From contig CAYTZN010000002.1 of the NCBI GenBank assembly GCA_964442495.1, positions 108,163 through 172,162 of the forward strand: DNA of 64,000 bases, given 5' to 3'. Numbering within the stretch: the stretch's first letter is position 1; the number at the start of each line of letters is the position of its first letter. Origin of the DNA: CAYTZN01 sp964442495. GTDB lineage: Bacteria; Pseudomonadota; Gammaproteobacteria; Legionellales; Legionellaceae. The notes under the pieces are model-generated. The model saw only the letters and a program-made list of their open reading frames with translations, made no database searches and was not told the origin of the DNA. Shown piece after piece: positions 27,878 through 40,123 of this stretch. The position numbers were made by a program, and so were the translations under genes.

Positions 27878-28503
27878 GCACGGTTCCCGACGTTATTAAA
27901 AACACATTAAACCGTGGCTTGGATAAATTATTGCTGAATCATCTTTCAACAGATTTATTATTGCAGTATTTGACGTTACTGCATAAATGGAATCAAGCTT
28001 ATAACTTAACGGCGATAAGGGACATGGAGTCTATGGTTTCGCGCCATATTATCGATAGTCTTGCTGTTTTACCTTGGCTTAAGGGGAGTCGGCTGTTGGA
28101 TGTGGGCAGTGGGGCAGGTCTTCCAGGAATTCCATTGGCCATTGCCCGGCCAGAATTACAAGTGGTTTTGTTGGACAGCAATGGTAAAAAAATTCGATTT
28201 TTACAAGAAGTAAAGCGCATACTTGCTTTGGACAATGTTGAAGTTGTCCAAACTCGCGCAGAAACCTATCGTCCTTCTCAAGGTTTTGATACAGTTATTA
28301 GTCGTGCTTTTAGCGATCTTTCTCAGATGATTGCGTGGACTCGTCATTTGATTGAGCCAGATGGTATTTGGCTTGCAATGAAAGGACGACGGCCTGACGC
28401 TGAGCTCGAACCCCTTTCCTTTTCGTATCGGGTAGAAACATATGAAGTGCCTGATATTGAGGGCGAGCGTTGTTGTGTTATCGTTGATAATATAAGAGTA
28501 TAG
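27874..28503 (+). CDS. rsmG: 16S rRNA (guanine527-N7)-methyltransferase RsmG
   Basis: 209 residues. It methylates G527 of 16S rRNA in the 530 loop. Seen: the N-terminal helix ending [12 protein letters not shown], the SAM loop [17 protein letters not shown], and the acidic [10 protein letters not shown] strand. Overlaps mnmG by 4 bp. Loss of this gene gives low-level streptomycin resistance in other bacteria. Confidence 0.97.
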   Translation: MSTVPDVIKNTLNRGLDKLLLNHLSTDLLLQYLTLLHKWNQAYNLTAIRDMESMVSRHIIDSLAVLPWLKGSRLLDVGSGAGLPGIPLAIARPELQVVLLDSNGKKIRFLQEVKRILALDNVEVVQTRAETYRPSQGFDTVISRAFSDLSQMIAWTRHLIEPDGIWLAMKGRRPDAELEPLSFSYRVETYEVPDIEGERCCVIVDNIRV

Positions 28504-28607
28504 CGACCCTTCTCACCGTTCTATCTCTCCTTTATCAATGGGAAGATAGTGTGCTTTATTTAAGTTTACATTATTCGGCGTTGTTAATGCTTAACCAAGG
28601 AATAAAC

Positions 28608-29384
28608 ATGGCAAAAATCATAGCCATTGCTAACCAAAAAGGTGGCGTAGGTAAAACCACAACAGCAATCAATTTGTCTGCTTCATTGGCGGCAAACCAT
28701 AAGCAGGTGCTGTTGATAGATCTTGACCCACAAGGGAACGCCACCATGGGGTGTGGTGTTGATAAAAATGCTCTTGTACATACCACCAATGATGTCTTAT
28801 TACGCGATTGCTTGGCTGAACAGGCTTGTTTGTCGACGAGCTGTGGTTTTGATTTGTTGCCTGCAAACGGTGATTTAACAGTGGCTGAAGTGAGCTTAAT
28901 GGAGCGTAATCACCGCGAAACATTTTTGTTTAAAGCATTGCAGCCACTACAAAGCACCTATGATTATATTTTAATCGATTGTCCTCCTGCCTTAAACACC
29001 TTGACCATCAACGCCCTCGTTGCTGCAGATTCAGTATTGATTCCTATGCAGTGCGAGTATTATGCGTTGGAAGGTCTGGCGGCCCTTTTACAAACGGTAG
29101 AGCAGGTGCAGCGTTCGGTCAATTCGCGTCTTTGTCTTGAGGGTGTTTTAAGAACCATGTACGACGCGCGTAATCGGTTATGCTCGGATGTATCAAAGCA
29201 ATTGCTAGAACATTTTAATTCGAAGGTCTACCGTACCGTGATTCCTCGAAATGTGCGTTTGGCAGAAGCCCCAAGTCATGGTTTACCAGCGTTACAGTAT
29301 GATAAGTCGTCTCCTGGCGCCGCGGCTTATATGGTTTTAGCGTCGGAACTAATTAATAAACAGAAAGTCTCTACTTGCTCATAA
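28608..29384 (+). CDS. parA: Chromosome partitioning ATPase ParA (Soj)
   Basis: 258 residues from ATG 28608, where AAGGA lies seven bases upstream; the open frame extends to 28551 without a good site. Deviant Walker A box NQKGGVGKTTTAINL, Walker B YILIDCPPALN and the DLDPQGN switch are present. ParA dimers on the nucleoid move ParB-parS complexes. parB follows 13 bp after the stop. Confidence 0.97.
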   Translation: MAKIIAIANQKGGVGKTTTAINLSASLAANHKQVLLIDLDPQGNATMGCGVDKNALVHTTNDVLLRDCLAEQACLSTSCGFDLLPANGDLTVAEVSLMERNHRETFLFKALQPLQSTYDYILIDCPPALNTLTINALVAADSVLIPMQCEYYALEGLAALLQTVEQVQRSVNSRLCLEGVLRTMYDARNRLCSDVSKQLLEHFNSKVYRTVIPRNVRLAEAPSHGLPALQYDKSSPGAAAYMVLASELINKQKVSTCS

Positions 29385-29397
29385 ACGTGGGGTAATA

Positions 29398-30270
29398 ATG
29401 GTCGTAAAGCGCGGTGGTTTGGGACGTAATTTATCAGCTTTGTTAAATTATACCGATAGTCCTTCAGTAGTGACCGAACACAATGAAAGTGTCCGTTCCC
29501 TCACCTTGACTGTGGAGAGCTTGCAACCTGGCAAGTATCAACCTCGGGGTGAAATGGATGAGGCGGCGTTGGCCGAATTGGCACTGTCCATCAAAAATCA
29601 AGGGCTACTGCAACCACTCGTGGTGCGTGAAATATCCAGTGGGCATTACGAGATCATTGCGGGGGAGCGACGGTGGCGTGCTTGTCAATTGGCTGGCATG
29701 AGCGATGTGCCAGTTATTGTTCGCCAGGTGGATGATGAAACCGCCATGGCTTTGGCCTTGGTTGAAAATTTACAGCGTGAAGATTTAAATGCAATGGATC
29801 AAGCCCGAGCCATGCACCGATTGACCACAGAGTTTGCCCTTACGCATCAGCAAGTGGCTGATCTATTATGTAAATCAAGGGCTGCAGTCAGTAATTATTT
29901 GCGTCTATTAAATTTAAGTACTGATGTAAGGCGCATGTTAGAACATGGTGACTTAGACATGGGGCATGCTCGGTGTTTATTGATGCTCGATGAGCATCAA
30001 CAATATCAGGTGGCCCAGTTGGTGGTCGCTAAAAATTTGTCCGTACGTGAAACAGAAATTCTGGTGGCGCGGGTCAAAAGTGGGGCATCGCTTATACAAA
30101 AAACAAGACCAGAAATTGATCCTTTGTTTGAGAAGGCACTGGAAAGATTAAGCCATCAATTGCAAACCAAGGTACATATTCGCCAGGGAAAAGCAGGAAA
30201 GGGCACGTTAGTGATTCATTATGATGATGCCGCTACGTTGCAGCAAATGATAGGACAACTGATTGGTTAA
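29398..30270 (+). CDS. parB: Chromosome partitioning protein ParB (Spo0J)
   Basis: 290 residues. The CTP-binding/ParB nuclease-like domain has GLLQPLVVRE and IIAGERRWRACQLAG, followed by VENLQREDLNAMDQARAMHRL, the helix-turn-helix QVADLLCKSRAAVSNYLRLL, and a C-terminal dimerisation domain. It loads on parS sites and spreads. I saw no obvious parS palindrome in the window by eye. Confidence 0.97.
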   Translation: MVVKRGGLGRNLSALLNYTDSPSVVTEHNESVRSLTLTVESLQPGKYQPRGEMDEAALAELALSIKNQGLLQPLVVREISSGHYEIIAGERRWRACQLAGMSDVPVIVRQVDDETAMALALVENLQREDLNAMDQARAMHRLTTEFALTHQQVADLLCKSRAAVSNYLRLLNLSTDVRRMLEHGDLDMGHARCLLMLDEHQQYQVAQLVVAKNLSVRETEILVARVKSGASLIQKTRPEIDPLFEKALERLSHQLQTKVHIRQGKAGKGTLVIHYDDAATLQQMIGQLIG

Positions 30271-30290
30271 GTTTTTGCAAAAGGAATCGC

Positions 30291-30647
30291 ATGTCAAGGA
30301 AAATAGGTGCTCTTGCTGAGCAGCATGCTTGTGAATATTTAATTGCGGCGGGATTAACATGGGTCGCGAGCAATTATAGCTGTCGTATGGGCGAAATCGA
30401 CTTGATCATGCGCGATGGGGCCTATTTGGTCTTTGTTGAAGTGCGTGCGCGGTCGTCACTGGCCTTTGGTGGTGCGGTGGCGAGTGTGACGTATAGTAAA
30501 AAGCAAAAGCTTATCAAAACTGCCCTAATGTACCTAATGGTCAATAACATTCACGATAAAGAGTCTATTCGCTTTGATGTTCTCAGTTTTGAGGGTGCGC
30601 CTGCTGGTGTGAATTGGGTGAAAAACGCGTTTGGCTCGGATTTCTAA
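30291..30647 (+). CDS. yraN: YraN/UPF0102 family endonuclease-like protein
   Basis: 118 residues, family length. The restriction-endonuclease-like core is visible: GEIDLIMRDGAYLVFVEVRAR contains the Glu, Asp and Glu-X-Arg residues. The exact role of YraN is not settled. It follows parB by 20 bp and is followed by diaA and a BON lipoprotein, keeping the yraN-diaA-dolP order known from E. coli but away from rsmI-lpoA. Confidence 0.93.
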   Translation: MSRKIGALAEQHACEYLIAAGLTWVASNYSCRMGEIDLIMRDGAYLVFVEVRARSSLAFGGAVASVTYSKKQKLIKTALMYLMVNNIHDKESIRFDVLSFEGAPAGVNWVKNAFGSDF

Positions 30648-30657
30648 GAGGTAATGA

Positions 30658-31251
30658 ATGACACAAATGGAAGAACGGGTTAAACATCTTTTTGGTGTCA
30701 GTATTGAGGCTAAAATTGCAGCTGCTGATGTGTTGTCGATGGCCATTGCAAATGCCGGTGTGCGTCTTGCAAACTGTTTATTAAGTGATAATAAAATTCT
30801 CTTATGCGGTAACGGAGGCTCAGCTGCAAATTGTTTGCATTTCTCAACGGCCATGCTAAATCACTTTGATGTGGAACGCCCTCCTTTGCCGGCTATTGTC
30901 CTTTCTACGGATGCATCTATTTTGACATCACTTCCAAATGAAGGGCATTACGATCAGGTGTTTGCTCGTCAAATTCAAGCTTTAGGTCAAGAGGGTGATG
31001 TGCTACTTGCTCTATCAACCTCTGGTAATTCTGATAATATATTGCAGGCGGTAAATGCAGCCAATGATCGAGGCATGGACACTATTGCATTGAGTGGTCG
31101 CGATGGTGGTGTTTTAGCAAACCATTTGGGTCCAGAGGATTTTGAATTAAGAGTGCAAGGTGATACGGCTGCTCGTATTCGTGAAACACATTTATTTATC
31201 TTGCACTGTTTTTGCGATTTAATTGATCAGTCATTGTTTGGCCAGGGATAA
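30658..31251 (+). CDS. diaA: SIS-domain DnaA-initiator-associating protein DiaA
   Basis: 197 residues with a single sugar-isomerase (SIS) domain: LLCGNGGSAANCLHFS, VLLALSTSGNSDNILQA and TIALSGRDGG. DiaA tetramers bind DnaA and promote timely initiation; phosphoheptose isomerase GmhA is a close relative, but the yraN-diaA-dolP context favours DiaA. Eleven bases after yraN. Confidence 0.88.
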   Translation: MTQMEERVKHLFGVSIEAKIAAADVLSMAIANAGVRLANCLLSDNKILLCGNGGSAANCLHFSTAMLNHFDVERPPLPAIVLSTDASILTSLPNEGHYDQVFARQIQALGQEGDVLLALSTSGNSDNILQAVNAANDRGMDTIALSGRDGGVLANHLGPEDFELRVQGDTAARIRETHLFILHCFCDLIDQSLFGQG

Positions 31252-31295
31252 TTCTCTGATTAACATGGATTTTATTGTTAGAGGCTTAGGTAAAC

Positions 31296-31859
31296 ATGAA
31301 AATTAAATTAGTGGTTTTTATACTTTTGAGCTCATTATTGATGGGTTGTGCGGCTGTGGTGGTTGTGGGTGCTGCGGGTAGCATGGCGGTCTATGATAGA
31401 CGCAGTGTCTCGATGATTGAGCGCGATGCACGGATATTTTACACAGTAAATAAGGCCATTGTTTCAGATCCACGCTTTAGAAACTCACATATTGTGGTCA
31501 GCAGCTTTAATCAAGTGGTTTTATTGGTGGGTCAAACACCTACCGCGTCAATGCGGGTCGTGGCTGAAAAAATTGTTCGATCTACTCCAAATGTGCGTCG
31601 AGTTTATGATGAAATAACAGTCGACTATCCTCTGGCATTGTCACAACGCAGTAAAGACAGTTGGATAACAGGGCAAGTGCGCAGTAAAATGTTGACGCAA
31701 AAAGGTTTGGAATCGGGCTCTCTTAGGATTGTTACTGAAGGTGGTGTGGTTTATTTAATGGGAATCGCTACACATGAGCAAGCTGATCTGGCTGTTAATG
31801 TAGCAAGACAGATAAATGGGGTAAGAAAAGTAGTTAAAGTGTTTCAGTATATAATTTAG
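31296..31859 (+). CDS. dolP: BON-domain outer-membrane lipoprotein, DolP (YraP) type
   Basis: 187 residues. A lipoprotein signal ends in LLMGC near residue 18. Two BON domains follow: residues ~45-110 (IFYTVNKAIVSDPRF to YDEITVDY) and ~120-187 (DSWITGQVRSKMLT to VRKVVKVFQY). DolP keeps outer-membrane integrity and BAM function at division sites. The next + strand gene at 32036 is a diverged copy, so this looks like a local tandem duplication. Confidence 0.9.
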   Translation: MKIKLVVFILLSSLLMGCAAVVVVGAAGSMAVYDRRSVSMIERDARIFYTVNKAIVSDPRFRNSHIVVSSFNQVVLLVGQTPTASMRVVAEKIVRSTPNVRRVYDEITVDYPLALSQRSKDSWITGQVRSKMLTQKGLESGSLRIVTEGGVVYLMGIATHEQADLAVNVARQINGVRKVVKVFQYII

Positions 31860-31892
31860 GATCTACTGACAATTTGCTCAACCAGCCCTACG

Positions 31893-31949
31893 TACCGCGG
31901 CTTGTCCGCGGTATCCACGAGATCTTTAGAAAACGCCGACAAGCCGCGG
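31893..31949. repeat. GC-rich hairpin repeat, copy 1
   Basis: TACCGCGG (31893-31900) and CCGCGGTA (31906-31913) form a perfect 8-bp stem with loop CTTGT. A further inverted copy, GACAAGCCGCGG, is at 31938-31949. A second copy of the element is at 40062 with paired base changes in the stem. It lies between the two BON genes and may be a REP-like element or terminator. Confidence 0.75.
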
Positions 31950-32035
31950 GACGGGGGAAATTTAGTATATTTAAATGGAAATTGTTAACAGATCCTAGTC
32001 TATACAAAGCCTCTGTATGAACAAGGACGTGCTGC

Positions 32036-32623
32036 ATGATGGGCGCCAAGAAAAATTCAATAGTTATAGTGCTTGTCATGTCCAGTGTCTTGCTGACGGG
32101 ATGTATTGGTTATGTTTGGACAGGGGCAAGTGTGCTCTATGATAGGCATACTCTTTATAAAAAACTCAATGATTTTAAACTAAACGCGAAAGCCAAACGC
32201 ATTCTTTATAAAGATGACAAGCTTAAATGTGAGGGATGCTCGATTGAATTGGCTGTGTTTAAAGGTGATATTTTGCTGGTTGGACGTGTGCCGGACGAGG
32301 AGCTACGTGAAGAGGCGAAGGCTCGTATTGAATCGGTGCAGGGTTATCGGCGCTTGTTTAACCAAATAGCGGTTGGCGCAACAACAGAGGATATGCTTCA
32401 AGACAATTGGATCACCACAAAAATTCGAAGCCAGATTTTTGCCGACTCCAACATAAACCCCGAAGACTTTAAAGTTGTAACCTCAGAAAAAATTGTCTAC
32501 TTGATGGGTGATGTCATTCCTGAAGAAGCTTCACGAGTTATTGGCTTTGCTAGGGAATGCAATGGGGTTAAGCGAGTGGTTAAATTATTTAAATATTATA
32601 ATTTAAGTGATAGAGCGCAATAA
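32036..32623 (+). CDS. Second BON-domain lipoprotein, tandem paralogue
   Basis: 195 residues from the first of two consecutive ATGs; AAGGA is about 10 bases upstream. Lipobox LLTGC near residue 22, then two BON domains; the second (DNWITTKIRSQIFADSNINP to VKRVVKLFKYY) aligns with the same region of the protein at 31296. The first BON domain is more diverged and carries CEGCS, a pair of cysteines not present in the neighbour. Probably an envelope lipoprotein with a related but distinct role. Confidence 0.87.
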   Translation: MMGAKKNSIVIVLVMSSVLLTGCIGYVWTGASVLYDRHTLYKKLNDFKLNAKAKRILYKDDKLKCEGCSIELAVFKGDILLVGRVPDEELREEAKARIESVQGYRRLFNQIAVGATTEDMLQDNWITTKIRSQIFADSNINPEDFKVVTSEKIVYLMGDVIPEEASRVIGFARECNGVKRVVKLFKYYNLSDRAQ

Positions 32624-32625
32624 AA

Positions 32626-32647
32626 AGGCCTGAAATGAATCAGGCCT
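32626..32647 (-). terminator. Rho-independent terminator for the minus-strand small gene
   Basis: AGGCCTGA (32626-32633) and TCAGGCCT (32640-32647) pair perfectly with a 6-nt loop. Read on the minus strand the stem is followed by TTTTTA, so it terminates the gene at 32703-32945 and sits 2 bp past the convergent BON gene stop. Confidence 0.8.
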
Positions 32648-32702
32648 GGTGTATTGTTTTCCCATCAGGAAGTGGCCAACCGGAGGGAATACCTATACTC
32701 TA

Positions 32703-32945
32703 TCAATGGATGCGTCCTTTATCTAGTCGTTTACGAATTTTTCTCAATTTAAATTCTCTTAAATGCCCTGTGGACTCATTTATTTCAGTATTTTCCATTG
32801 TGGTCGGTATAATCACCGGGTGTGATCGCCAATGTTGACGGTAAAGGGTGTGGCATTTATCGTGCTTGTGGTGCAGGCCATCGCCATAACGTTGAAGCAT
32901 TTTTTCCCGGAGTTTTGCGCTTGTGTGCTGTTGTTTTTCAGACAT
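32703..32945 (-). CDS. Small basic hypothetical protein
   Basis: 80 residues, rich in Lys, Arg and His, no hydrophobic segment. Supported as a gene by AAGGATG upstream of its ATG and by a good terminator just past its stop. The N-terminal half has KLREKMLQRYGDGLHHKHDKCH. No family recognised; it could be a nucleic-acid-binding or regulatory protein. The overlapping + strand frame at 32635-32838 lacks such signals. Confidence 0.6.
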   Translation of the reverse strand: MSEKQQHTSAKLREKMLQRYGDGLHHKHDKCHTLYRQHWRSHPVIIPTTMENTEINESTGHLREFKLRKIRKRLDKGRIH

Positions 32946-33048
32946 GATTACATCCTTTTACTAAGCCAAATTACAAGACCCTGTGAAGGTTTCTATTAAA
33001 CCTATCGGGCCTACTTGTATTATAGCCTAAAAAATGCGGCAGCTGGCG

Positions 33049-33077
33049 TTGCTTATCCACATTGATTACTTTATAAT
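33049..33077 (+). promoter_or_regulatory. atp operon promoter with embedded DnaA box
   Basis: TTGCTT (33049-33054) and TATAAT (33072-33077) are spaced by 17 bp just before atpI. A perfect TTATCCACA DnaA box (33053-33061) overlaps the -35 and the spacer. The -35 is weak. Transcription would start only a few bases before ATG 33090. Confidence 0.6.
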
Positions 33078-33089
33078 CCGCGCGAAACA

Positions 33090-34636
<1,547 letters not shown>

Positions 34637-34650
34637 TAACACGTGAGTTT

Positions 34651-34668
34651 AGGGCGCTTTAGCGCCCT
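34651..34668 (+). repeat. Intercistronic hairpin between atpE and atpF
   Basis: AGGGCGC (34651-34657) and GCGCCCT (34662-34668) form a perfect 7-bp stem with a TTTA loop in the 53-bp gap. There is no T-run, so it probably protects or limits the mRNA rather than ending transcription. Confidence 0.75.
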
Positions 34669-34689
34669 GATTGTTACAGGAGAATAACC

Positions 34690-35160
34690 TTGGAAATCAA
34701 TTTAACGATGGTTGTGCAAGTGCTGGTTTTTGGTGCATTTGTGTGGTTTACCATGAAATTTGTTTGGCCGCCGCTTGTTAAGGCGTTGGAAGAACGACAA
34801 GAGAAAATTGCTGATGGTTTGGCTGCTGCTGAACGTGGGCAAAGAGAATTAGAGCTTGCACAGCACCGCGTGAAAGACGAATTAAAGCAAGCCAAGGCAG
34901 AAGCCGCTGACATCATTGAAAAGGCGAATCGTCGCGCAATGCAAGTTGTCGATGAAGCCAAAGACGATGCTCGTCAAGAGGCTCAAGTACTTGCTAAGGT
35001 TGCACAAGAGCAAATTGCACAAGAAGTTAATCGTGCGAAAGATGTTTTACGAAAGCAAGTGGCTTCTTTAGCTGTTGCTGGCGCAGAAAAAATATTGATG
35101 CGAGAAATTGACGAGCAAGCCAACCGTGCTTTGCTAGCTAACTTGATTGAAGAGATTTGA
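34690..35160 (+). CDS. atpF: F0F1 ATP synthase subunit b
   Basis: 156 residues, same as E. coli b. The start is TTG, supported by AGGAG seven bases before it and by alignment of the following [14 protein letters not shown] N-terminus. One membrane helix (about 7-27, ending [14 protein letters not shown]) is followed by a long coiled coil and the C-terminal VAGAEKI block that binds delta. The weak start codon could lower b relative to c. Confidence 0.95.
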   Translation: MEINLTMVVQVLVFGAFVWFTMKFVWPPLVKALEERQEKIADGLAAAERGQRELELAQHRVKDELKQAKAEAADIIEKANRRAMQVVDEAKDDARQEAQVLAKVAQEQIAQEVNRAKDVLRKQVASLAVAGAEKILMREIDEQANRALLANLIEEI

Positions 35161-35161
35161 C

Positions 35162-35710
35162 ATGTCAGATACGACGACAATCGCAAGACCTTATGCCAAG
35201 GCAATATTTAAACATGCACTGTCAGCTGAGCGTTTGGCTGAGTGGTCGCAAGTGCTTTGTGATTTAGCAAATGTGGTGCTTCATCCCAAAGCACAACAGT
35301 TTATTTGTAATCCAACCATCACGCCTGCAGTGCAAACTGAATTTTTGCTGGGGTTTGGTGCGTCTGGAGAGCAAACAAACGATCATGAGGCCATTAAAAA
35401 TGTAATCGGTTTATTGGCAGAGAACAAACGGTTGCTTGTGTTACCAGATGTGTATGTTCAATACGAAGCATTGCGTGCTGAGCAAGAAAAAACATTGATT
35501 GCTTGCATAAGTAGTTTTGCAGCATTGACCAGTACAGAAGAGAATCAGCTCATTCATTCATTGAGCCAACGTTTACAGCGGAAAGTGACGCTAGACGTAA
35601 GCATTGATCCATCCTTAATTGGTGGCGCTGTGATTCGTGCAGGTGATTTAGTCATTGATGGCTCGGTGCGAGGTAAATTAAACAAACTCAGCACCAATTT
35701 AGCCGCGTAA
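35162..35710 (+). CDS. atpH: F0F1 ATP synthase subunit delta
   Basis: 182 residues from ATG 35162, one base past the atpF stop. It starts TTIARPYAKAIFKHAL, the family's N-terminal helix that binds alpha, and ends with IGGAVIRAGDLVIDGSVRGKL, the conserved C-terminal block. It links the stator stalk to the top of F1. Confidence 0.96.
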   Translation: MSDTTTIARPYAKAIFKHALSAERLAEWSQVLCDLANVVLHPKAQQFICNPTITPAVQTEFLLGFGASGEQTNDHEAIKNVIGLLAENKRLLVLPDVYVQYEALRAEQEKTLIACISSFAALTSTEENQLIHSLSQRLQRKVTLDVSIDPSLIGGAVIRAGDLVIDGSVRGKLNKLSTNLAA

Positions 35711-35728
35711 TATTAGAGGGTACATTCC

Positions 35729-37282
35729 ATGTCAGAACAAATAGCCTTAAGTCCGTCTGAAATCAGCGAATTAATCAGAAATAAAATAGAACAATTCAAC
35801 GTCGTATCTGAAGCCCGCAATGAAGGCACGATCGTTAGCGTTAAAGACGGCATTGTTCGTCTTCACGGTCTTGCTGATGCGATGCAGGGAGAAATGATAG
35901 AGTTCCCTGGTGGCGTTTATGGATTAGCACTTAACCTAGAGCGTGACTCTGTTGGTGCCGTTATCATGGGCGATGCTCAGAGCCTTTCAGAAGGACAAAA
36001 AGGTAAATGTACTGGTCGTATCCTTGAAGTTCCTGTTGGTCCTGGTTTATTGGGGCGTGTTGTTGATGCTCTTGGTAACCCCGTCGACGGAAAAGGCCCC
36101 ATTGACTCAAACACTTTGTCACCGATTGAAAAAGTAGCTCCTGGTGTTATTGCTCGTAAATCCGTTGATGAGCCTGTTCAAACGGGTTTAAAAGCGATTG
36201 ATGCAATGATTCCCGTAGGTCGTGGTCAACGTGAGTTGATTATTGGTGATAGACAGACAGGCAAAACAGCGATTGCTATTGATGCCATTATTAATCAAAA
36301 AGGCACGGGTGTTAAATGCGTCTATGTGGCCATCGGCCAAAAAGCATCTTCTGTTGCGGCGATTGTACGTAAATTAGAAGAGCATGGTGCCTTAGATCAT
36401 ACTGTTGTTGTGGTTGCAGGTGCTGCAGATTCTGCCGCCTTACAGTTTATAGCCCCTTATGCTGGTTGTGCCATGGGTGAATACTTCATGGAAAGAGGCG
36501 AAGATGCACTTGTTGTCTATGATGACTTGACCAAGCAGGCATGGGCCTACCGTCAAATTTCTCTCTTATTACGCCGACCACCTGGTCGTGAAGCCTACCC
36601 TGGCGATATTTTCTATTTGCATTCACGTCTTTTGGAGCGTGCAGCTCGTATTAATGCAGCTGAAGTAGAACGCTTGACCAATGGTGAAGTAAAAGGAAAA
36701 ACCGGTTCATTAACGGCATTGCCGATCATTGAAACGCAAGCTGGTGACGTGTCTGCGTTTGTTCCTACTAACGTTATTTCCATTACCGACGGTCAAATCT
36801 TCCTTGATGTTGATTTGTTCAACTCAGGCGTTCGTCCAGCAATTAATTCAGGTTTATCAGTATCCCGCGTAGGCGGCGCTGCTCAAACTAAAATCATGAA
36901 GAAATTAGGCGGTGGTACACGTTTGGCATTAGCCCAGTTTCGTGAACTTGAAGCTTTTTCCCAGTTCGCCTCAGACCTTGACGATGTGACACGTAAGCAA
37001 CTTGAGCGTGGACAACGTATTACTGAGTTAATGAAGCAAAAGCAATACTCACCATTTTCTGTTGCTGAAATGGCTTTATCGTTATTTATTGTTGATAAAG
37101 GCTACCTAGATGATGTGCCTGTAAGTGAAATCAGTGCGTTTGAAACTTCATTGCAAAGTTACATGCACAGCTCTCATGCTGCATTGTTGCAGAAAATCAA
37201 TGAAGCTGGTGCTTATGACGATGCTATCGAGTCCCAATTAAAGGCAGCTGTGGTTGAATTTAAACGAACTGGTAGTTGGTAG
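35729..37282 (+). CDS. atpA: F0F1 ATP synthase subunit alpha
   Basis: 517 residues. Non-catalytic nucleotide-binding subunit. P-loop [15 protein letters not shown], the [31 protein letters not shown] segment and the arginine-finger region [14 protein letters not shown] are present. Normal length and order. Confidence 0.98.
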   Translation: MSEQIALSPSEISELIRNKIEQFNVVSEARNEGTIVSVKDGIVRLHGLADAMQGEMIEFPGGVYGLALNLERDSVGAVIMGDAQSLSEGQKGKCTGRILEVPVGPGLLGRVVDALGNPVDGKGPIDSNTLSPIEKVAPGVIARKSVDEPVQTGLKAIDAMIPVGRGQRELIIGDRQTGKTAIAIDAIINQKGTGVKCVYVAIGQKASSVAAIVRKLEEHGALDHTVVVVAGAADSAALQFIAPYAGCAMGEYFMERGEDALVVYDDLTKQAWAYRQISLLLRRPPGREAYPGDIFYLHSRLLERAARINAAEVERLTNGEVKGKTGSLTALPIIETQAGDVSAFVPTNVISITDGQIFLDVDLFNSGVRPAINSGLSVSRVGGAAQTKIMKKLGGGTRLALAQFRELEAFSQFASDLDDVTRKQLERGQRITELMKQKQYSPFSVAEMALSLFIVDKGYLDDVPVSEISAFETSLQSYMHSSHAALLQKINEAGAYDDAIESQLKAAVVEFKRTGSW

Positions 37283-37344
37283 TCTGGGTTAAGTAATGTG
37301 ATATAGGGCTTGTTTTTGTAGGCTCATAAAGGTGAAGCAATATT

Positions 37345-38211
37345 ATGGCTGGTGCAAAAGAGATCCGTTCGAAAATTGCGAGTATTAAAAACACGCAAAA
37401 AATCACGCGAGCAATGGAGATGGTAGCGGCGAGTAAAATGCGCAAAACGCAAGAAAGAATGCGCGCGTCTAAACCTTATGCGACCAAAATCTATGATGTG
37501 GTCAAGCACATTGCTCGTGCTAATTCTGAATACCATCATCCCTTCATGAGTAATCGTGAGATTAAGCGAGTTGGGTTCATCGTAGTGACCTCTGACCGTG
37601 GCTTATGTGGTGGTTTAAACGCTAATTTATTGCGCGAAGCTTTGGGCGTGATGCGCCCATGGCATGCAGAAGGCAAAGAAGTCGATCTCTGCGTTATTGG
37701 TCGTAAGGGTCAAGCCTTTTTTAGACGAGTGGGTGGGCGTGTTATTGCCTCAGTAGACCAGCTTGGTGATACACCAGGAGTAAAAGACCTAATCGGCTCA
37801 GTAAAAGTGATGTTGGATGCGTTCTATCAAGGCGAAATCGATTCACTGTATGTTGTTTCTAATGAGTTTATTAATACGATGACTCAGAAGCCTACGGTCA
37901 AGCAATTATTACCTCTACCGATATCAGAAGAAGATAATCAATCCTTAGGACATTATTGGGATTATATCTATGAGCCTGATGCTAAAGAACTGCTTGACGA
38001 ATTGTTAGAGCGATACATTGAGCTACAAGTGTATCAAGCTGTAGTGGAAAATATCGCATGCGAGCAGGCTGCAAAAATGATTGCCATGAAAAGTGCTACA
38101 GACAACGCAGGCGATTTAATTAAAGAGTTTCAATTGGCTTATAACAAAGCCCGACAATCTGCAATTACTCAAGAATTGGCGGAAATTGTTGGTGGCGCAG
38201 CCGCTTTATAA
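37345..38211 (+). CDS. atpG: F0F1 ATP synthase subunit gamma
   Basis: 288 residues. Rotor stalk. The N-terminal helix [20 protein letters not shown], the GLCGGLN motif and the C-terminal helix [24 protein letters not shown] match the family. Sixty-two bases separate it from atpA. Confidence 0.97.
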   Translation: MAGAKEIRSKIASIKNTQKITRAMEMVAASKMRKTQERMRASKPYATKIYDVVKHIARANSEYHHPFMSNREIKRVGFIVVTSDRGLCGGLNANLLREALGVMRPWHAEGKEVDLCVIGRKGQAFFRRVGGRVIASVDQLGDTPGVKDLIGSVKVMLDAFYQGEIDSLYVVSNEFINTMTQKPTVKQLLPLPISEEDNQSLGHYWDYIYEPDAKELLDELLERYIELQVYQAVVENIACEQAAKMIAMKSATDNAGDLIKEFQLAYNKARQSAITQELAEIVGGAAAL

Positions 38212-38219
38212 GAGGATAA

Positions 38220-39599
<1,380 letters not shown>

Positions 39600-39610
39600 G
39601 GCAGTCAGAC

Positions 39611-40033
39611 ATGGCTATAACAACACATTTAGACATTGTAAGCGCCGAGAATGAGATTTTCTCCGGCATTGTTGAAATGGTCGTGGCATCTGGAGAGCTA
39701 GGTGAAGTTGGTATTACACCTGGCCACGCCCCCCTTTTAACAGTTTTAAAGCCTGGTGAAATTCGGGTAACGTTACCTGGTGGTGAGCAGGTTGTGTATT
39801 ACGTTTCTGGTGGCATGTTAGAAGTGCAACCATTTTACGTGACTGTTCTTGCTGATGCCGTGGAACGTGCTGATTCGCTTGATGAAGCCGCAGCTCTTGC
39901 TGCTAAAGCACGCGCTGAAGAAGCCATCGCTAACAAAGGTGCGGAACTTGACTACACCGTCGCCACAGCAGAGTTAGCACGTGCCGTCGCTCAAATTAGA
40001 GCGATTCAAAAAGCTAGAAAGCTCCTTAAATAA
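39611..40033 (+). CDS. atpC: F0F1 ATP synthase subunit epsilon
   Basis: 140 residues from ATG 39611, preceded by GAGG; an ATG at 39596 overlapping the atpD stop is possible. N-terminal beta sandwich (DIVSAENEIFSGIVEMVVASGELGE, ITPGHAPLLT) and C-terminal two-helix domain that inhibits ATP hydrolysis. Last gene of the operon; the hairpin repeat at 40062 follows. Confidence 0.96.
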   Translation: MAITTHLDIVSAENEIFSGIVEMVVASGELGEVGITPGHAPLLTVLKPGEIRVTLPGGEQVVYYVSGGMLEVQPFYVTVLADAVERADSLDEAAALAAKARAEEAIANKGAELDYTVATAELARAVAQIRAIQKARKLLK

Positions 40034-40061
40034 GAACATCCTTGACCTCTCAACGTCTACG

Positions 40062-40123
40062 TCCTGCGGCTTGTCCGCAGGATCCATAGTATCGAAGCTG
40101 GAAAATCTTCGAGCCGCGGACTT
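40062..40123. repeat. GC-rich hairpin repeat, copy 2
   Basis: TCCTGCGG (40062-40069) and CCGCAGGA (40075-40082) pair perfectly around CTTGT, the same loop as copy 1. The flanks CTACGT and ATCCA and a distal AGCCGCGGAC are also shared. Stem bases differ from copy 1 only in pairs. Located 28 bp after atpC, where it could serve in termination. Confidence 0.75.

Noticed and set aside
32635..32838. 67-codon + strand frame after the second BON gene
   Set aside because: Overlaps the minus-strand small gene, which has a ribosome binding site and a terminator; this one has neither.
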